This document shows, one piece after another, positions 55,033-64,000 of a DNA stretch of 64,000 nt. The notes beneath the pieces are model-generated. The model searched no databases and was not told the DNA's origin. It saw nothing but the letters and a program-made list of their open reading frames with translations. The stretch is from positions 1 to 64,000 of the forward strand of contig NZ_JAHHZS010000008.1 in the NCBI RefSeq assembly GCF_022606295.1, in the 5' to 3' direction. Both the position numbers and the translations under genes were made by a program. Source of the DNA: Arthrobacter bambusae (GTDB lineage: Bacteria > Actinomycetota > Actinomycetes > Actinomycetales > Micrococcaceae). The first letter of the stretch is position 1, and every line of letters begins with the position of its first letter.

Positions 55033-56703
55033 ATGACTGCAACGCTTGTCGCCAAAGAGCTTTCCGGCGGCCACGGTCACCGCACCTTGTTCTCGAAGCT
55101 CTCCCTCACAGTCGCGCCAGGAGATGTCGTGGGTGTCGTCGGCGCCAACGGCGCCGGGAAATCCACCCTGCTGCGGATCCTTGCGGGAGCCGACCGCCCC
55201 CAGGAGGGCACGGTCAGCCTCGCTCCCAGCGACGCCTTTGTCGGCTGGCTGCCCCAGGAACACGAACGCACCCCCGGCGAAACCGTCGCGGCCTACATTG
55301 CCCGCCGCACTGGTTGCGCCCAAGCAACGGCCGAGATGGAAGCCGGCGCCGAGGGACTCGCGGCCGGGACCCCTGACGCCGACGACGCATACTCCTTGGC
55401 TTTCGACCGCTGGATGGCATCGGGTGCCGCGGACCTGGAGGACCGGATTCCCGCGGTGTTGGCGGAGCTTGGCCTCGAATCGGGTCCGGACGCGCTCATG
55501 ACCGGCCTTTCCGGAGGGCAGGCCGCCCGCGTTGCCCTCGCCGCGCTCCTGCTGAGCCGCTTCGACGTCGTGCTCCTCGACGAACCCACCAATGACCTGG
55601 ACCTCGACGGACTCGCCCGGCTTGAATCGTTCGTCCAGGGCCTTCGCGGCGGCGCGGTGCTCGTCTCGCACGACCGTGAGTTCCTGGCGCGCTGCATCAC
55701 CAAGGTGCTGGAGCTGGACCTGGCCCAGAGCAGCGTGGCGGTCTACGACGGCGGCTACGATTCCTTCCTCGAAGAGCGGGCTGTGGCAAAGCGGCACGCC
55801 CGGGAACGCTACGAGGAATTCGCCAACACCAAGGCTGATCTCGTATCCCGGGCCCGGACGCAGCGCGAGTGGAGCTCGCAGGGTGTCCGCAACGCCATGA
55901 AGAAGAGCCCGGACAACGACAAGATCCGCAGGGCGGCGAGCGTCGAGTCGTCGGAAAAGCAGGCACAGAAAGTCCGGCAGATGGAGTCGCGCATCGCCCG
56001 GCTCGACGAGGTGGAAGAGCCGCGCAAGGAATGGCAGCTGCAGTTCAGCATCGGCCAGGCTCCGCGCTCCAGTTCCGTCGTGGCGACCTTGCGCGACGTC
56101 GTGGCCCACCAGGGCGATTTCACGCTCGGACCGGTCAATCTCCAGCTCAACGCCGGCGAACGAATTGGCATCACCGGACCCAACGGAGCAGGAAAATCCA
56201 CCCTCCTGCGGCTGCTGCTGGGACTCCAGGAGCCCGACGCCGGAGACGCTTCCATGGGTGCGTCCGTGGCGATCGGCGAGATCGACCAAGCCCGTGGACT
56301 GCTGGCGGGGCACCTCACCCTGGCAGACGCCGTCGAGTCCGTCCTGATCGAATGGAACTCGGCGGATGTCCGCACCCTCCTGGCCAAGTTCGGCCTCAAG
56401 GCGGACCACACTTCCCGGACCGTGGATTCCTTGTCCCCGGGCGAACGCACCCGCGCGGCGCTCGCGCTGCTGCAGGCCCGCGGCGTCAACCTGCTGGTCC
56501 TGGACGAACCCACCAACCACCTCGACCTGCCGGCGATCGAGCAGCTTGAGGAAGCCCTCGACGGCTACGACGGCGCGCTCCTGCTGGTCACGCACGACCG
56601 CCGCCTGCTCGAAAACGTCCGGCTCGATTCCCGCTGGCACCTTGACAACGGCACCGTGACCGAACTGCACCACACTTCCGGAATGGGGAATCACAAGCCA
56701 TGA
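55033..56703 (+). CDS. ABC-F family ATPase (translation or resistance factor)
   Basis: 556-residue soluble protein with two ABC domains and no TM. NBD1: Walker A VGANGAGKSTLLRILAG, signature LSGGQAARVALAALLLSR, Walker B VVLLDEPTNDLD. NBD2: TGPNGAGKSTLLRLLLG, SPGERTRAALALL, LLVLDEPTNHLD. The charged linker (about 240-330) with KRHARERYEEFANTKADL is the P-site interacting region. ABC-F proteins act on ribosomes (EttA-like) or rescue them from antibiotics (Msr/Vga/Lsa/OptrA); the Arg/Lys-rich linker of medium length leaves both open. The start overlaps nothing upstream; the stop overlaps the ABC exporter start. Confidence 0.93.
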   Translation: MTATLVAKELSGGHGHRTLFSKLSLTVAPGDVVGVVGANGAGKSTLLRILAGADRPQEGTVSLAPSDAFVGWLPQEHERTPGETVAAYIARRTGCAQATAEMEAGAEGLAAGTPDADDAYSLAFDRWMASGAADLEDRIPAVLAELGLESGPDALMTGLSGGQAARVALAALLLSRFDVVLLDEPTNDLDLDGLARLESFVQGLRGGAVLVSHDREFLARCITKVLELDLAQSSVAVYDGGYDSFLEERAVAKRHARERYEEFANTKADLVSRARTQREWSSQGVRNAMKKSPDNDKIRRAASVESSEKQAQKVRQMESRIARLDEVEEPRKEWQLQFSIGQAPRSSSVVATLRDVVAHQGDFTLGPVNLQLNAGERIGITGPNGAGKSTLLRLLLGLQEPDAGDASMGASVAIGEIDQARGLLAGHLTLADAVESVLIEWNSADVRTLLAKFGLKADHTSRTVDSLSPGERTRAALALLQARGVNLLVLDEPTNHLDLPAIEQLEEALDGYDGALLLVTHDRRLLENVRLDSRWHLDNGTVTELHHTSGMGNHKP

Positions 56704-58613
56704 GCATGGATGGCGTCGCCTGGCGCTCGCTCTACAACATCACCCGCGCCAAGAGCGGCTCCCAGCCGTTTTCGCGGGAAACCATCAAGCGCGTGCTCGC
56801 TTTCGCGAAACCGTACCGCAACAAGCTGATTGCCTTCGTCCTGGCCTCCATCGCCGGCGCATTCCTTGCGGTTGCCACTCCGGTGCTGGCCGGCAAGGTG
56901 GTGAATGCGCTCATCGCCAAAGCAGGCGTGGACGTCGTGATCGGGCTGGCCGCGCTCATCGCTGCCGTGGCCGTCGCCGACGCCGGAGTGGGACTGCTGA
57001 CCCGGTGGCTGTCTTCCGTGATCGGCGAAGGCGTGATCGTTGATCTCCGGACGCAGGTGTTCGACCACGTGCAGCGCATGCCCATCGCTTTCTTCACACG
57101 GACCCGGACCGGCGCCCTCGTCAGCCGGCTCAACAACGACGTCATCGGAGCCCAGTCGGCCTTCGCGGGCACGCTCTCCGGGGTGGTCAGCAACGTCGTG
57201 TCCTTGATCCTGACACTCGTGGTCATGCTCAACACCTCCTGGCTGGTCACCGTCCTGGCGATGGTGCTGCTCCCCATCTTCCTGATCCCCGCACGCCGCA
57301 TGGGCTCCAAGCTGGCCGACCTCCGCCGTGAGGCCGCGTCCCACAACGCGGCCATGGGAACCCAGATGACGGAGCGTTTCTCCGCACCAGGAGCCACGCT
57401 CGTCAAACTCTTCGGCCGCCCGGACGAAGAATCCGCCGAGTTCGCCCTGCGGGCCGGCCGCGTGCGGGACATCGGCGTCCGCACCGCCATGTTGCAGTTC
57501 ACGTTCATCACCGCGCTGACCCTCGTTTCCGCACTTGCCCTCGCACTCGTTTATGGACTGGGCGGTTGGCTTGCGCTGAGCGGGCAGCTGGCCGCGGGCG
57601 ACGTCGTCGTGCTGGCGCTGCTGCTCACCCGGCTCTATGCGCCGCTCACCGCGCTGTCGAGCGCCCACGTCGAGGTGATGAGCGCGTTGGTCAGCTTCGA
57701 GCGGGTCTTCGAGATCCTGGACCTCAAGCCGCTCATCCAGGAGAAGCCCGACGCCGTCGCGGTGCCTTCGGGACCTGTCGCGGTGGAGTTCGACGACGTC
57801 CGCTTCGGCTACCCGTCCGCGGAAAAGGTTTCCCTCGCCTCCCTCGAGGAAGTGGCGACGCTCGACACGCGCGGCGGCGAGGAGGTCCTGCACGGTATCA
57901 GCTTCCGCGTGGAGCCCGGGCAGACCGTGGCGCTCGTGGGGTCCTCCGGCGCGGGCAAGTCCACCGTGGCGCAACTGCTGTCCCGCCTGTACGACGTCGA
58001 CTCCGGCGCCGTGCGCCTGGGCGGGCACGGGTGGGGTACCGGCCTGGACATCCGGGACGTAACGTTCGATTCCCTCAGGGCGACCCTGGGCATGGTCACC
58101 CAGGACGGCCACCTGTTCCACGAAAGCATCGCCTCCAACTTGCGCCTGGCCCGGCCGGGAGCGACGGACGAGGAAATGTGGGACGTGCTCCGGCGCGCCC
58201 GGCTCGAAGCCATGGTCCGCTCCTTGCCGGACGGCCTGGAGACCGTGGTGGGGGAGCGCGGTTACCGGCTTTCCGGCGGGGAACGCCAGCGGCTCACCAT
58301 TGCCCGGCTCCTCATCGCCCAACCGAAGGTCGTCATTCTGGACGAAGCCACAGCAGCCCTGGACTCCACCAGTGAAGCGGCCGTCCAAGCGGCCTTGGGC
58401 GAGGCACTTGAGGGACGCACCGCCGTCGTGATCGCCCACCGGCTCTCCACCATCCGGGCGGCCGACGTCATCCTCGTCGTGGAGGACGGATCGATCATCG
58501 AGCGCGGCTCGCATGCAGAGCTCCTCGCCGGGGACGGCCGATACGCAGAGCTGTACAACACGCAGTTCGCCGAGGCGACGGCCGTGGCCCAGGAAGCTGT
58601 TCCGGAGCTTTAG
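56700..58613 (+). CDS. ABC exporter with fused TM and ATPase domains
   Basis: 637 residues, half transporter of the MsbA/LmrA/MDR type. Six TM helices (about 30-330), beginning KLIAFVLASIAGAFLAVATPV and FDHVQRMPIAFFTRTRTGAL, then the NBD: Walker A VALVGSSGAGKSTVAQLLSR, Q-loop MVTQDGHLF, signature LSGGERQRLTIARLL, Walker B VVILDEATAALD and switch IAHRLSTIRAAD. It works as a homodimer and exports lipids, peptides or drugs. The ATGA overlap with the ABC-F gene suggests a joint unit, perhaps resistance: a ribosome protection ATPase plus an exporter. Substrate unknown. Confidence 0.94.
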   Translation: MSMDGVAWRSLYNITRAKSGSQPFSRETIKRVLAFAKPYRNKLIAFVLASIAGAFLAVATPVLAGKVVNALIAKAGVDVVIGLAALIAAVAVADAGVGLLTRWLSSVIGEGVIVDLRTQVFDHVQRMPIAFFTRTRTGALVSRLNNDVIGAQSAFAGTLSGVVSNVVSLILTLVVMLNTSWLVTVLAMVLLPIFLIPARRMGSKLADLRREAASHNAAMGTQMTERFSAPGATLVKLFGRPDEESAEFALRAGRVRDIGVRTAMLQFTFITALTLVSALALALVYGLGGWLALSGQLAAGDVVVLALLLTRLYAPLTALSSAHVEVMSALVSFERVFEILDLKPLIQEKPDAVAVPSGPVAVEFDDVRFGYPSAEKVSLASLEEVATLDTRGGEEVLHGISFRVEPGQTVALVGSSGAGKSTVAQLLSRLYDVDSGAVRLGGHGWGTGLDIRDVTFDSLRATLGMVTQDGHLFHESIASNLRLARPGATDEEMWDVLRRARLEAMVRSLPDGLETVVGERGYRLSGGERQRLTIARLLIAQPKVVILDEATAALDSTSEAAVQAALGEALEGRTAVVIAHRLSTIRAADVILVVEDGSIIERGSHAELLAGDGRYAELYNTQFAEATAVAQEAVPEL

Positions 58614-58640
58614 GCGCGGCGCCGGCGCCGGCCCTTAGAG

Positions 58641-59573
58641 TCAGCTCCTGGTGTGTTGACGGACTTCGGGCGCGACCTCCACGCGGTTCCGGCCGGCGGA
58701 CTTGGCGGTGTACAAGGCCATATCGGCTTCCTTGAGGAGCCGTTCGCTGCTGACCCGGTGGTCGGGCACGAAGGCCGAGAGACCGGCGCTCAAGGTGAGG
58801 GTGCCCGAAGGGTTTCCTGAGTGGGCAATCCCCAGGTCCCGCACTGCCTCCAGTGCGCGGGCGAGCCTTGCCTCTGCGCCGGATGCCGTCTGGCCGGGCA
58901 GCAGGAAGAGGAATTCCTCCCCGCCGAACCGGTAGATTCCATCGCTTTCGCGCCCTTGGGCGGCAAGGGAGGCCGCTACCGACTGCAAGGCGAGGTCGCC
59001 GGCCTGGTGGCCATAGAGATCGTTGTATCTCTTGAAATTGTCCACGTCGCAGATCGCCAGGCTGTAGTCCGTCCCGTAGCGGGCGCTTCTGTCATGCAGC
59101 CGTTCCAGGTCCTCCGAGAGCTTCAGCCGGTTATGGAGCTTCGTCAGGGGATCGGTCCGCGCTTGCTCCGCGAGCGCGGCACGGTAGCGGGCAAGGTCCG
59201 TGTGCAGCGAAGTCACCCGTTGCGCCACCAGCAGCCGGGTGTGCAAAGCGAACGGGTCAAGCGGCTTGGCCACGTAATCATCAGCACCGGCGTGCATGCC
59301 CGCGACGACGTCCTCGCGGGCATCCTTCGACGTGACAAGGACAAGATAGGTGTAGGAGTCTTCTTCCGCGCTCCGGATGGCGCGGCAGAGCTCCAGTCCG
59401 TTGAGCCCGGGCATCATCAGGTCAGTCACGACGACTTGCGGCCGGTGTTGCCGGTACAGTTCCCAGGCGGAGCTGCCATCCGCTGCCACGATGCATTCAT
59501 GGCCGGACTGCTCCACCGCGGCCTTCGCCACGAGGCGCGAACCGAAGTCGTCGTCCGCCACCAGGACCTTCAC
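58641..59573 (-). CDS. Response regulator with diguanylate cyclase output (PleD/WspR-like)
   Basis: 310 residues. The receiver has the acidic VLVADDDFG, phospho-Asp51 in VVTDLMMPGLNG, Thr/Ser VLVTSKD and Lys YVAKPLD. The GGDEF domain begins RTDPLTKLHNRLKL; the catalytic GGEEF is at 217-221 and the inhibitory site RESD (208-211) lies five residues before it, as in feedback-inhibited cyclases. It makes c-di-GMP. The ATG overlaps the hybrid kinase stop by four bases (59570-59573), so the kinase is its likely activator. Confidence 0.95.
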   Translation of the reverse strand: MKVLVADDDFGSRLVAKAAVEQSGHECIVAADGSSAWELYRQHRPQVVVTDLMMPGLNGLELCRAIRSAEEDSYTYLVLVTSKDAREDVVAGMHAGADDYVAKPLDPFALHTRLLVAQRVTSLHTDLARYRAALAEQARTDPLTKLHNRLKLSEDLERLHDRSARYGTDYSLAICDVDNFKRYNDLYGHQAGDLALQSVAASLAAQGRESDGIYRFGGEEFLFLLPGQTASGAEARLARALEAVRDLGIAHSGNPSGTLTLSAGLSAFVPDHRVSSERLLKEADMALYTAKSAGRNRVEVAPEVRQHTRS

Positions 59574-62500
59574 GAGGCCACCGACAGGGCATGGTCCAAG
59601 GCTTTGTCAACGAGGGCAAGTTCGGCCTCAAGGCCGGCTATGAGCGCCGGATCGACAGGCTTGCCGCTTGATGAGCTGCGTTCCAATTCCTCGCACATCC
59701 GGGCGGCGCGGGCGGCTCCGATGTTGGCTGCGGCGCCTTTCAATTTGTGGACCACCTGTCTGAAAGCTTGTCCGCTTCCGTTGTCCAAAGCCTGGCGGAG
59801 TGCTTGCAGGCTCGGTTGAATGTCTTGCCTGAAGGCCTGGGCCGCGGCGGGCAGCAACCCCAATCCGTCTGCCGGGCCGAGGTCACGCAACGTTTCCAGC
59901 CTTGCGGGGTCGAGGGCAGGTCCGGCATCTTCCTCGGAACTTTCCGGGATCCATCGCGAGAGAACCTGGTCCAAGGTGTCCACGTCCACCGGTTTGGTCA
60001 GATAGTCGTCCATGCCGGCCGCGAGGCAGCGCTCACGATCCTCATCCAGGGCCCCTGCGGTCATGGCAATGACGGGGAGCCGCCTGCGGCCATCGTTGCG
60101 TGCCCGGATAGCCTTGGTGGCCTCGAATCCGTCCATGACGGGCATATGGCAATCCATCAGGACTGCGGCATACTCCTTGGCCGCGGTGGCGGCGACTGCT
60201 TGGCTGCCGTCGGCAACGACGTCGGCCTCGTACCCGAGCTTCGCAACCATGCTGCGGGCCACGAGCTGGTTGACCTCGTTGTCCTCGACGACCAGAATCA
60301 GGCCGTGCGAAGGCTGGCTGATGGTTACAGGGATCGCCGGAGAAACCGCGGGAGCCGCGAGTGGGCGGGCCGCTACAAGACGCATGAGCCGGTCGTAGAA
60401 TTCGGAGCTGCGGACGGGTTTCGTCAGCCATTCCCGGACCCCGGCGGCCACAAGTTCGGCTTTGTCCACATTCATGGTGGACGTCAGCATGATGATCCGC
60501 GTCGATTCCAGCGCGACGTCGGTGCTCAGCTTGTGGGCCAGTTCCAAGCCGTTCATGTCCGGCATGCACATGTCCAGCACCGCAATGTCGAAGCGACGTC
60601 CGGCGGCGGCTTCTTCACGGCAGCGGTCCAGGCCCTGTTGGGCGTCGCCGACAGCCTCAGGATTCATCCGCCAGCCCGCCAATTGCGCTGTGAGCACCAG
60701 CCTGTTGGTCGAGTTGTCGTCCACCACCAGGACCCGCAGTCCCGTGAGCTGCTCGGGCGAGACCGACGGCGGAACTGCGGCGGGCCCGCTCACCGCCAAG
60801 GGAAGGGTGGCCCAGAAGGTGCTTCCGTTGCCCAAGGAACTGTCGACCCCGATCTCGCCGTCCATCACTTCGGTGAGCCTCCGTGAGATCGCCAGCCCCA
60901 GGCCGGTTCCACCGTATCGCCGGGTGGTGGAGGCGTCGGCCTGCGAGAACGACTCGAAGAGCCTGAGATGGTCTGCCGCCTCGATCCCGATCCCGGTGTC
61001 CCGGACTTCGAAGCGCACCCGCACGTTCGTGGATTCCTGCTCCACGACCTTCACGCTGATGACGACTTCCCCCGAGGGGGTGAACTTCACGGCGTTTGAG
61101 GCCAGGTTGAGCAGGATCTGCCGGATGCGGCCGACGTCGCCCACCAGCATCGCCGGAACCTCCGGGCGGCAGTAGGCAATCAGCTCAAGGCCTTTGGCTT
61201 GTGCGGGCTCGGCAAGGAGGACCGCGAGTTCCTCCACCAAGGTGCGTGGATTGAAGGGCACAGGGTCAAGATCGACCTTGCCGGCTTCGAGTTTCGAGAA
61301 GTCCAGAATGTCATTGATCAGGGTGAGCAGGGCTTCGCCCGCCCCCTTGACGCCCTCGGCATATTGGCGCTGGGCTTCTTCCAAGGGGGTGTCCAGCAAT
61401 AAGCCGGTCAACCCGATCACGCCATTCATCGGCGTGCGGATCTCATGGCTCATCGTCGCGAGGAACTCCGACTTCAAGCGGCTGGCTTCCTCGGCGGCTT
61501 CCCTGGCAGTCACCAACTCGGCCTGGGCGATCCTTCGTTCGGTGATGTCCTGGGCGATCGTGGCGACTCCGCGGATGCCGCCGGTGCCGCGGATCGGGGA
61601 CATGGTGATCGAGACCGGAACGGGGGAACCGTCGATGCGGAGCCGTGTTGTTTCGTAGCTGTGGGTTTCGCCGCCGGCCCTGATGGCCGCCATGAGCTGG
61701 TTCTCCTCATCCTGAAGCTCATCCGGAATGACGAAGGAAACATTCCTGCCTATTGCCTCTGCGGCGCTGTACCCGTAGATCCGTTCCGCGCCGGGGTTCC
61801 AGCTGGTGATGACACCGTCAAGGGTCTTTCCCACGATGGCGTCCGCCGAGGAGTTGACGATCGCGCCGAGGCCTTCAAGCTCCGCCGTCCGCTGGGCAAC
61901 CTTCGATTCGAGATCCCGGGTCAGGTTGATGTTCTCCAGGATCATGAGGATCTGGCGCGTGACGGCGAGGGCCAGCACGGTAAGTCCTACGGTCTGGAGG
62001 AAGGGGTCGCCGGGGCGCCCGACGCGTATGGGCGCCACCATGACGGCACCGAAAACGGGGACATAGGGGAGGAGTTCCAGGGCCAGGGTGTAAAGGCGCC
62101 GGTCCGTCCTGGGACGCGGGGCGTAAGGGACCAAAGGGGCAACGGCTATCAGCAGGAACGCCGCGATCCACCCTGCTGCCAAGGGTGTTCCGGTGAGCCC
62201 AGTGACTCCGTCGGAAGTCTGGTCCACGTAGGTGCTGTCAGTGATCGCCAGGACCAGGAGGCCGCCACCCAGGCAGGCCCACCTGAGGCGCTCGCCGGGT
62301 GCCGTCCGCATGGTGAGCATGAGGACAAGGGAAACCATCACGATATCGGCAACGGGATAGGCAAGGCCGGTGAGGTGGACGAGGGGGTCCGGCCCCTCGG
62401 CCTTGTACATGGAACCGAGGACGGTGGCCCAGCTGATGAACAGCACCGCGGAGGCGATCACTGCCGCATCAAGGAGTCCGCGCAGGAAAGCAACACGGGA

Positions 62501-62926
62501 AACCCTGGGACGCGGGAACAAGTAGAGGCCGATCGCGGCCGGGATCGAATAGCCGACGAATGCGGCATCTGCTGCGGATGGGTAGGGATAGTTGTGGTCA
62601 AGCGTCAGCCCGTAGAAGGTCCAGATTGATTGACCGATGGTCCAGATCAGCGTGGCCAGCGCCATGACCCACCATGCGCGGGAGCTTTCGTCTTTGCGTC
62701 GGGCCGCGCGGGCGCAACTGACCGTGGCGAGCAGCACCGCCGCCAGGATGGCGAGATCCCCGGCGGACTGGGCCGCGGACGTCCCGTGGTTGATTCCGAG
62801 AACCATCGCCAGGACGGCAACTGCGGCACCGGCGGCAATGACCGCCCACAGCAGGGTGGGCTTTCGCAACCCGTAGCCGCTCATGCCGATGGCCGGAGCG
62901 TCGCGGCGCTCATCAAGATATTGCAT
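59570..62926 (-). CDS. Hybrid sensor histidine kinase with two receivers and Hpt
   Basis: 1118 residues. About nine TM helices (15-330) form a membrane sensor; PAS (about 345-465) with SSADAIVGKTLDGVITSWNP; HisKA with the His in MSHEIRTPMNGVIGLTGLLL near 493; HATPase (about 590-710) with DTGIGIEAADH and GGTGLGLAI; REC1 near 730-845, VLVVDDNSTNRLVLTAQL then VLDMCMPDMNG; REC2 near 875-985, LVVEDNEVNQLVARSM then LMDCHMPVMDG; and a C-terminal Hpt with VVHKLKGAAANIG near 1058. A full phosphorelay (His-Asp-His) in one chain can feed the diguanylate cyclase encoded next. ATG 62926 follows GGGGGA. Start, length and domains agree with BarA/TodS-like hybrids. Confidence 0.95.
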   Translation of the reverse strand: MQYLDERRDAPAIGMSGYGLRKPTLLWAVIAAGAAVAVLAMVLGINHGTSAAQSAGDLAILAAVLLATVSCARAARRKDESSRAWWVMALATLIWTIGQSIWTFYGLTLDHNYPYPSAADAAFVGYSIPAAIGLYLFPRPRVSRVAFLRGLLDAAVIASAVLFISWATVLGSMYKAEGPDPLVHLTGLAYPVADIVMVSLVLMLTMRTAPGERLRWACLGGGLLVLAITDSTYVDQTSDGVTGLTGTPLAAGWIAAFLLIAVAPLVPYAPRPRTDRRLYTLALELLPYVPVFGAVMVAPIRVGRPGDPFLQTVGLTVLALAVTRQILMILENINLTRDLESKVAQRTAELEGLGAIVNSSADAIVGKTLDGVITSWNPGAERIYGYSAAEAIGRNVSFVIPDELQDEENQLMAAIRAGGETHSYETTRLRIDGSPVPVSITMSPIRGTGGIRGVATIAQDITERRIAQAELVTAREAAEEASRLKSEFLATMSHEIRTPMNGVIGLTGLLLDTPLEEAQRQYAEGVKGAGEALLTLINDILDFSKLEAGKVDLDPVPFNPRTLVEELAVLLAEPAQAKGLELIAYCRPEVPAMLVGDVGRIRQILLNLASNAVKFTPSGEVVISVKVVEQESTNVRVRFEVRDTGIGIEAADHLRLFESFSQADASTTRRYGGTGLGLAISRRLTEVMDGEIGVDSSLGNGSTFWATLPLAVSGPAAVPPSVSPEQLTGLRVLVVDDNSTNRLVLTAQLAGWRMNPEAVGDAQQGLDRCREEAAAGRRFDIAVLDMCMPDMNGLELAHKLSTDVALESTRIIMLTSTMNVDKAELVAAGVREWLTKPVRSSEFYDRLMRLVAARPLAAPAVSPAIPVTISQPSHGLILVVEDNEVNQLVARSMVAKLGYEADVVADGSQAVAATAAKEYAAVLMDCHMPVMDGFEATKAIRARNDGRRRLPVIAMTAGALDEDRERCLAAGMDDYLTKPVDVDTLDQVLSRWIPESSEEDAGPALDPARLETLRDLGPADGLGLLPAAAQAFRQDIQPSLQALRQALDNGSGQAFRQVVHKLKGAAANIGAARAARMCEELERSSSSGKPVDPALIAGLEAELALVDKALDHALSVAS

Positions 62927-63014
62927 GCGATCCCCCAGCTGGATCTGACAATGCGGGGCTGTATTAGGTTAAACCAAACTTTGCCACCAGTCGCCTGAAA
63001 GCTCTACTGGTTCT

Positions 63015-63431
63015 TCATCTTTGGGCGAGCAAGGGCAGCACGTGGTCGGTCAGGAGGGGAGCCAAATCGTCCGGAAGTTCGGCAGAGAGATCCAACCAGC
63101 GGATCTCTGCGATCTCGGCCGAAGGATGGGCTTCCCACGTTCCCGGTGCCGTGAAGACGGTGGCTTCGATGTCGGTGGCGGCCTCGTTCGCAGCGGCAGC
63201 GAGCCAGCTCCCCAAGGGCTCCAGCCCGGCCGGATCGACGTCGATTCCGACTTCCTCGGCCAGCTCGCGGGATGCCGCCTCCGCCGCTGTTTCACCTGGT
63301 TCGGGCTTGCCTCCCGGGTGCATGAACTTGTCCGTGCCGCGCTTGCGCACCGTCAGCAGCCGTCCGGCGTCGTCGTAGACGCAGACCGCGCTGACCACAA
63401 TCAGGTCCTTTGCTGGGCGGTTGCGGGTCAT
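63015..63431 (-). CDS. NUDIX hydrolase
   Basis: 138 residues. The Nudix box is complete: GGKPEPGETAAEAASRELAEEVGI (start shown as GGKPEPGETAAEAA, then REL-EE-GI). The head VVSAVCVYDDAGRLLTVRK and the C-terminal EIRWLDLSAELPDDL fit small MutT-like pyrophosphohydrolases. It hydrolyses a nucleoside diphosphate derivative; substrate not clear. Its ATG overlaps the stop of the DUF6314 gene by four bases, so both come from one transcript. Confidence 0.92.
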   Translation of the reverse strand: MTRNRPAKDLIVVSAVCVYDDAGRLLTVRKRGTDKFMHPGGKPEPGETAAEAASRELAEEVGIDVDPAGLEPLGSWLAAAANEAATDIEATVFTAPGTWEAHPSAEIAEIRWLDLSAELPDDLAPLLTDHVLPLLAQR

Positions 63432-63883
63432 TGCTCTCTCCTTAGCCGGGATTCCAGCAGCAAGTCCTTGGCCGGTCCCTGGACGTCCCAGGCGTAGCTG
63501 AAAGCGTCCAGTCCGCCCCAGAGGTAATTGACCTTGTAGTCATCGGGATCGCACCAGTGGCTGTCCTCGTTGGCGTGGTCTCGGAAGCTCATGCGGTGGA
63601 AGGGCTTCCCGTCCGGGAAATAGACGTCCATGGCGGCGGGGGAGTCGCCGGGCCGCAGGAGGTATTCGCGGAAGGCCGGACCCGTGTGGGTGGCCCAGGT
63701 CATGGTGCCGTCTTCGCGAAGGGCGAGGCCGCCGTCGGGGGTTCCTGAATAGCGCACGACGCCGGTGAACGTGCCTCGGGCGCCGCTCGCGCGGTCCCAC
63801 AGGGACCGTTCCACGGTCCAGCTGCCCAGCAGGTAGGCCCGCAGGTCTTGCGTCGGAGACGATTCGCGCAGCTGGTCTTTCAA
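63428..63883 (-). CDS. DUF6314 family protein
   Basis: 151 residues. LRAYLLGSWTVERSLWDRAS at the N-terminus and later VYFPDGKPFHRMSFRDHAN, then HWCDPDDYKVNYLWGGLDAF are the features of DUF6314, a lipocalin-like beta-barrel fold by appearance. No signal peptide. It precedes the NUDIX gene in an overlapping arrangement, and begins two bases from the tRNA 3' end on the same strand. The molecular role is unknown. Confidence 0.82.
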   Translation of the reverse strand: MKDQLRESSPTQDLRAYLLGSWTVERSLWDRASGARGTFTGVVRYSGTPDGGLALREDGTMTWATHTGPAFREYLLRPGDSPAAMDVYFPDGKPFHRMSFRDHANEDSHWCDPDDYKVNYLWGGLDAFSYAWDVQGPAKDLLLESRLRREQ

Positions 63884-63884
63884 G

Positions 63885-63957
63885 TGCCCTCGATTGGAAT
63901 CGAACCAACGACACCGGCTTTAGGAGAGCCGTGCTCTATCCACTGAGCTACGAGGGC
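63885..63957 (-). tRNA. tRNA-Arg (anticodon CCT)
   Basis: 73-base cloverleaf: acceptor GCCCTCG / CGAGGGC with discriminator A at 63885, D-arm AGCTCAGTGGATAGAGC, anticodon arm with loop CTCCTAA (anticodon CCT, reading AGG), and T-arm with GGTTCGATTCC. The CCA end is not encoded. The gene is upstream of and on the same strand as DUF6314 and NUDIX. Confidence 0.95.
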
Positions 63958-64000
63958 CTGTGCACGTGCTGGAAGCTCCGGGGAGCCGCTGGCCGGGCAC

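Noticed and set aside
56691..58514. 607-codon open frame on the minus strand
   Set aside because: Antisense to the ABC exporter with complete Walker motifs; high Gly/Asp/His content typical of shadows.

Overview
The window is chromosomal DNA from a high-GC Gram-positive actinobacterium, most likely the Arthrobacter / Paenarthrobacter / Pseudarthrobacter group (Micrococcaceae). This is inferred from GC-rich third codon positions, many GTG and TTG starts, short or leaderless 5' ends, and lineage-typical genes: DUF3263 next to a LytR_C protein, a bacterial XPB helicase with its helicase-associated partner, DUF3027 beside a cold-shock protein, a DtxR/IdeR box, and a GroEL ending in Gly-Met repeats under CIRCE control. 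I see no prophage, transposase, CRISPR array or rRNA operon.

Layout. 1-2406: the end of an unknown gene, then a 14-TM drug exporter and a divergent TetR that share an operator. 2407-10864: the glycine/serine block, namely a tandem glycine riboswitch, gcvP, gcvT, gcvH, glyA and sdaA, with unusual mosaic repeats in the spacers, plus a possible 54-residue peptide. 11096-18232: a FemX-type peptidoglycan ligase, a ThrE-type exporter, an iron-regulated siderophore-interacting protein, ung, DUF3263, a LytR_C protein, a cold-shock protein and an orphan lipoprotein binding protein. 18291-21781: two CIRCE boxes, groEL, an RNase HI fusion and an orphan WXG100 protein. 21922-26140: a two-component system, then a lysE-lysG pair in which lysE carries a frameshifting 28-bp tandem duplication, and a small unknown protein. 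26159-34302: the XPB module, a cold-shock/DUF3027 pair, an MFS exporter and serC.

34575-37510 holds a DtxR-family regulator and two consecutive cell-wall hydrolase genes (M23, NlpC/P60), each behind its own c-di-AMP riboswitch. 37761-43919 holds an HNH nuclease and a molybdenum-enzyme cluster (mobA, DUF6457, moeA, an FdhF/YdeP-like oxidoreductase, fdhD). 44068-50705 holds a GH38 alpha-mannosidase, a GT2-GtrA fusion and a GT39-like membrane glycosyltransferase. 50786-53099 is a polar amino-acid ABC importer. 53347-54776 is an overlapping pair of unknown function (HTH protein and multi-TM protein). 55033-58613 encodes an ABC-F ATPase and an ABC exporter. 58641-62926 encodes a diguanylate cyclase response regulator and a large hybrid histidine kinase. 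The window closes with a NUDIX hydrolase, a DUF6314 protein and tRNA-Arg(CCT).

The genes fit together as follows. Serine is made through SerC, interconverted with glycine and C1 units by GlyA and the Gcv system, and removed by SdaA; the gcv operon senses glycine by riboswitch. The DtxR protein encoded at 34575 is the natural candidate to read the iron box before the siderophore-interacting gene at 14592. Wall remodelling is tied to c-di-AMP, while a separate c-di-GMP output is encoded near 59 kb.
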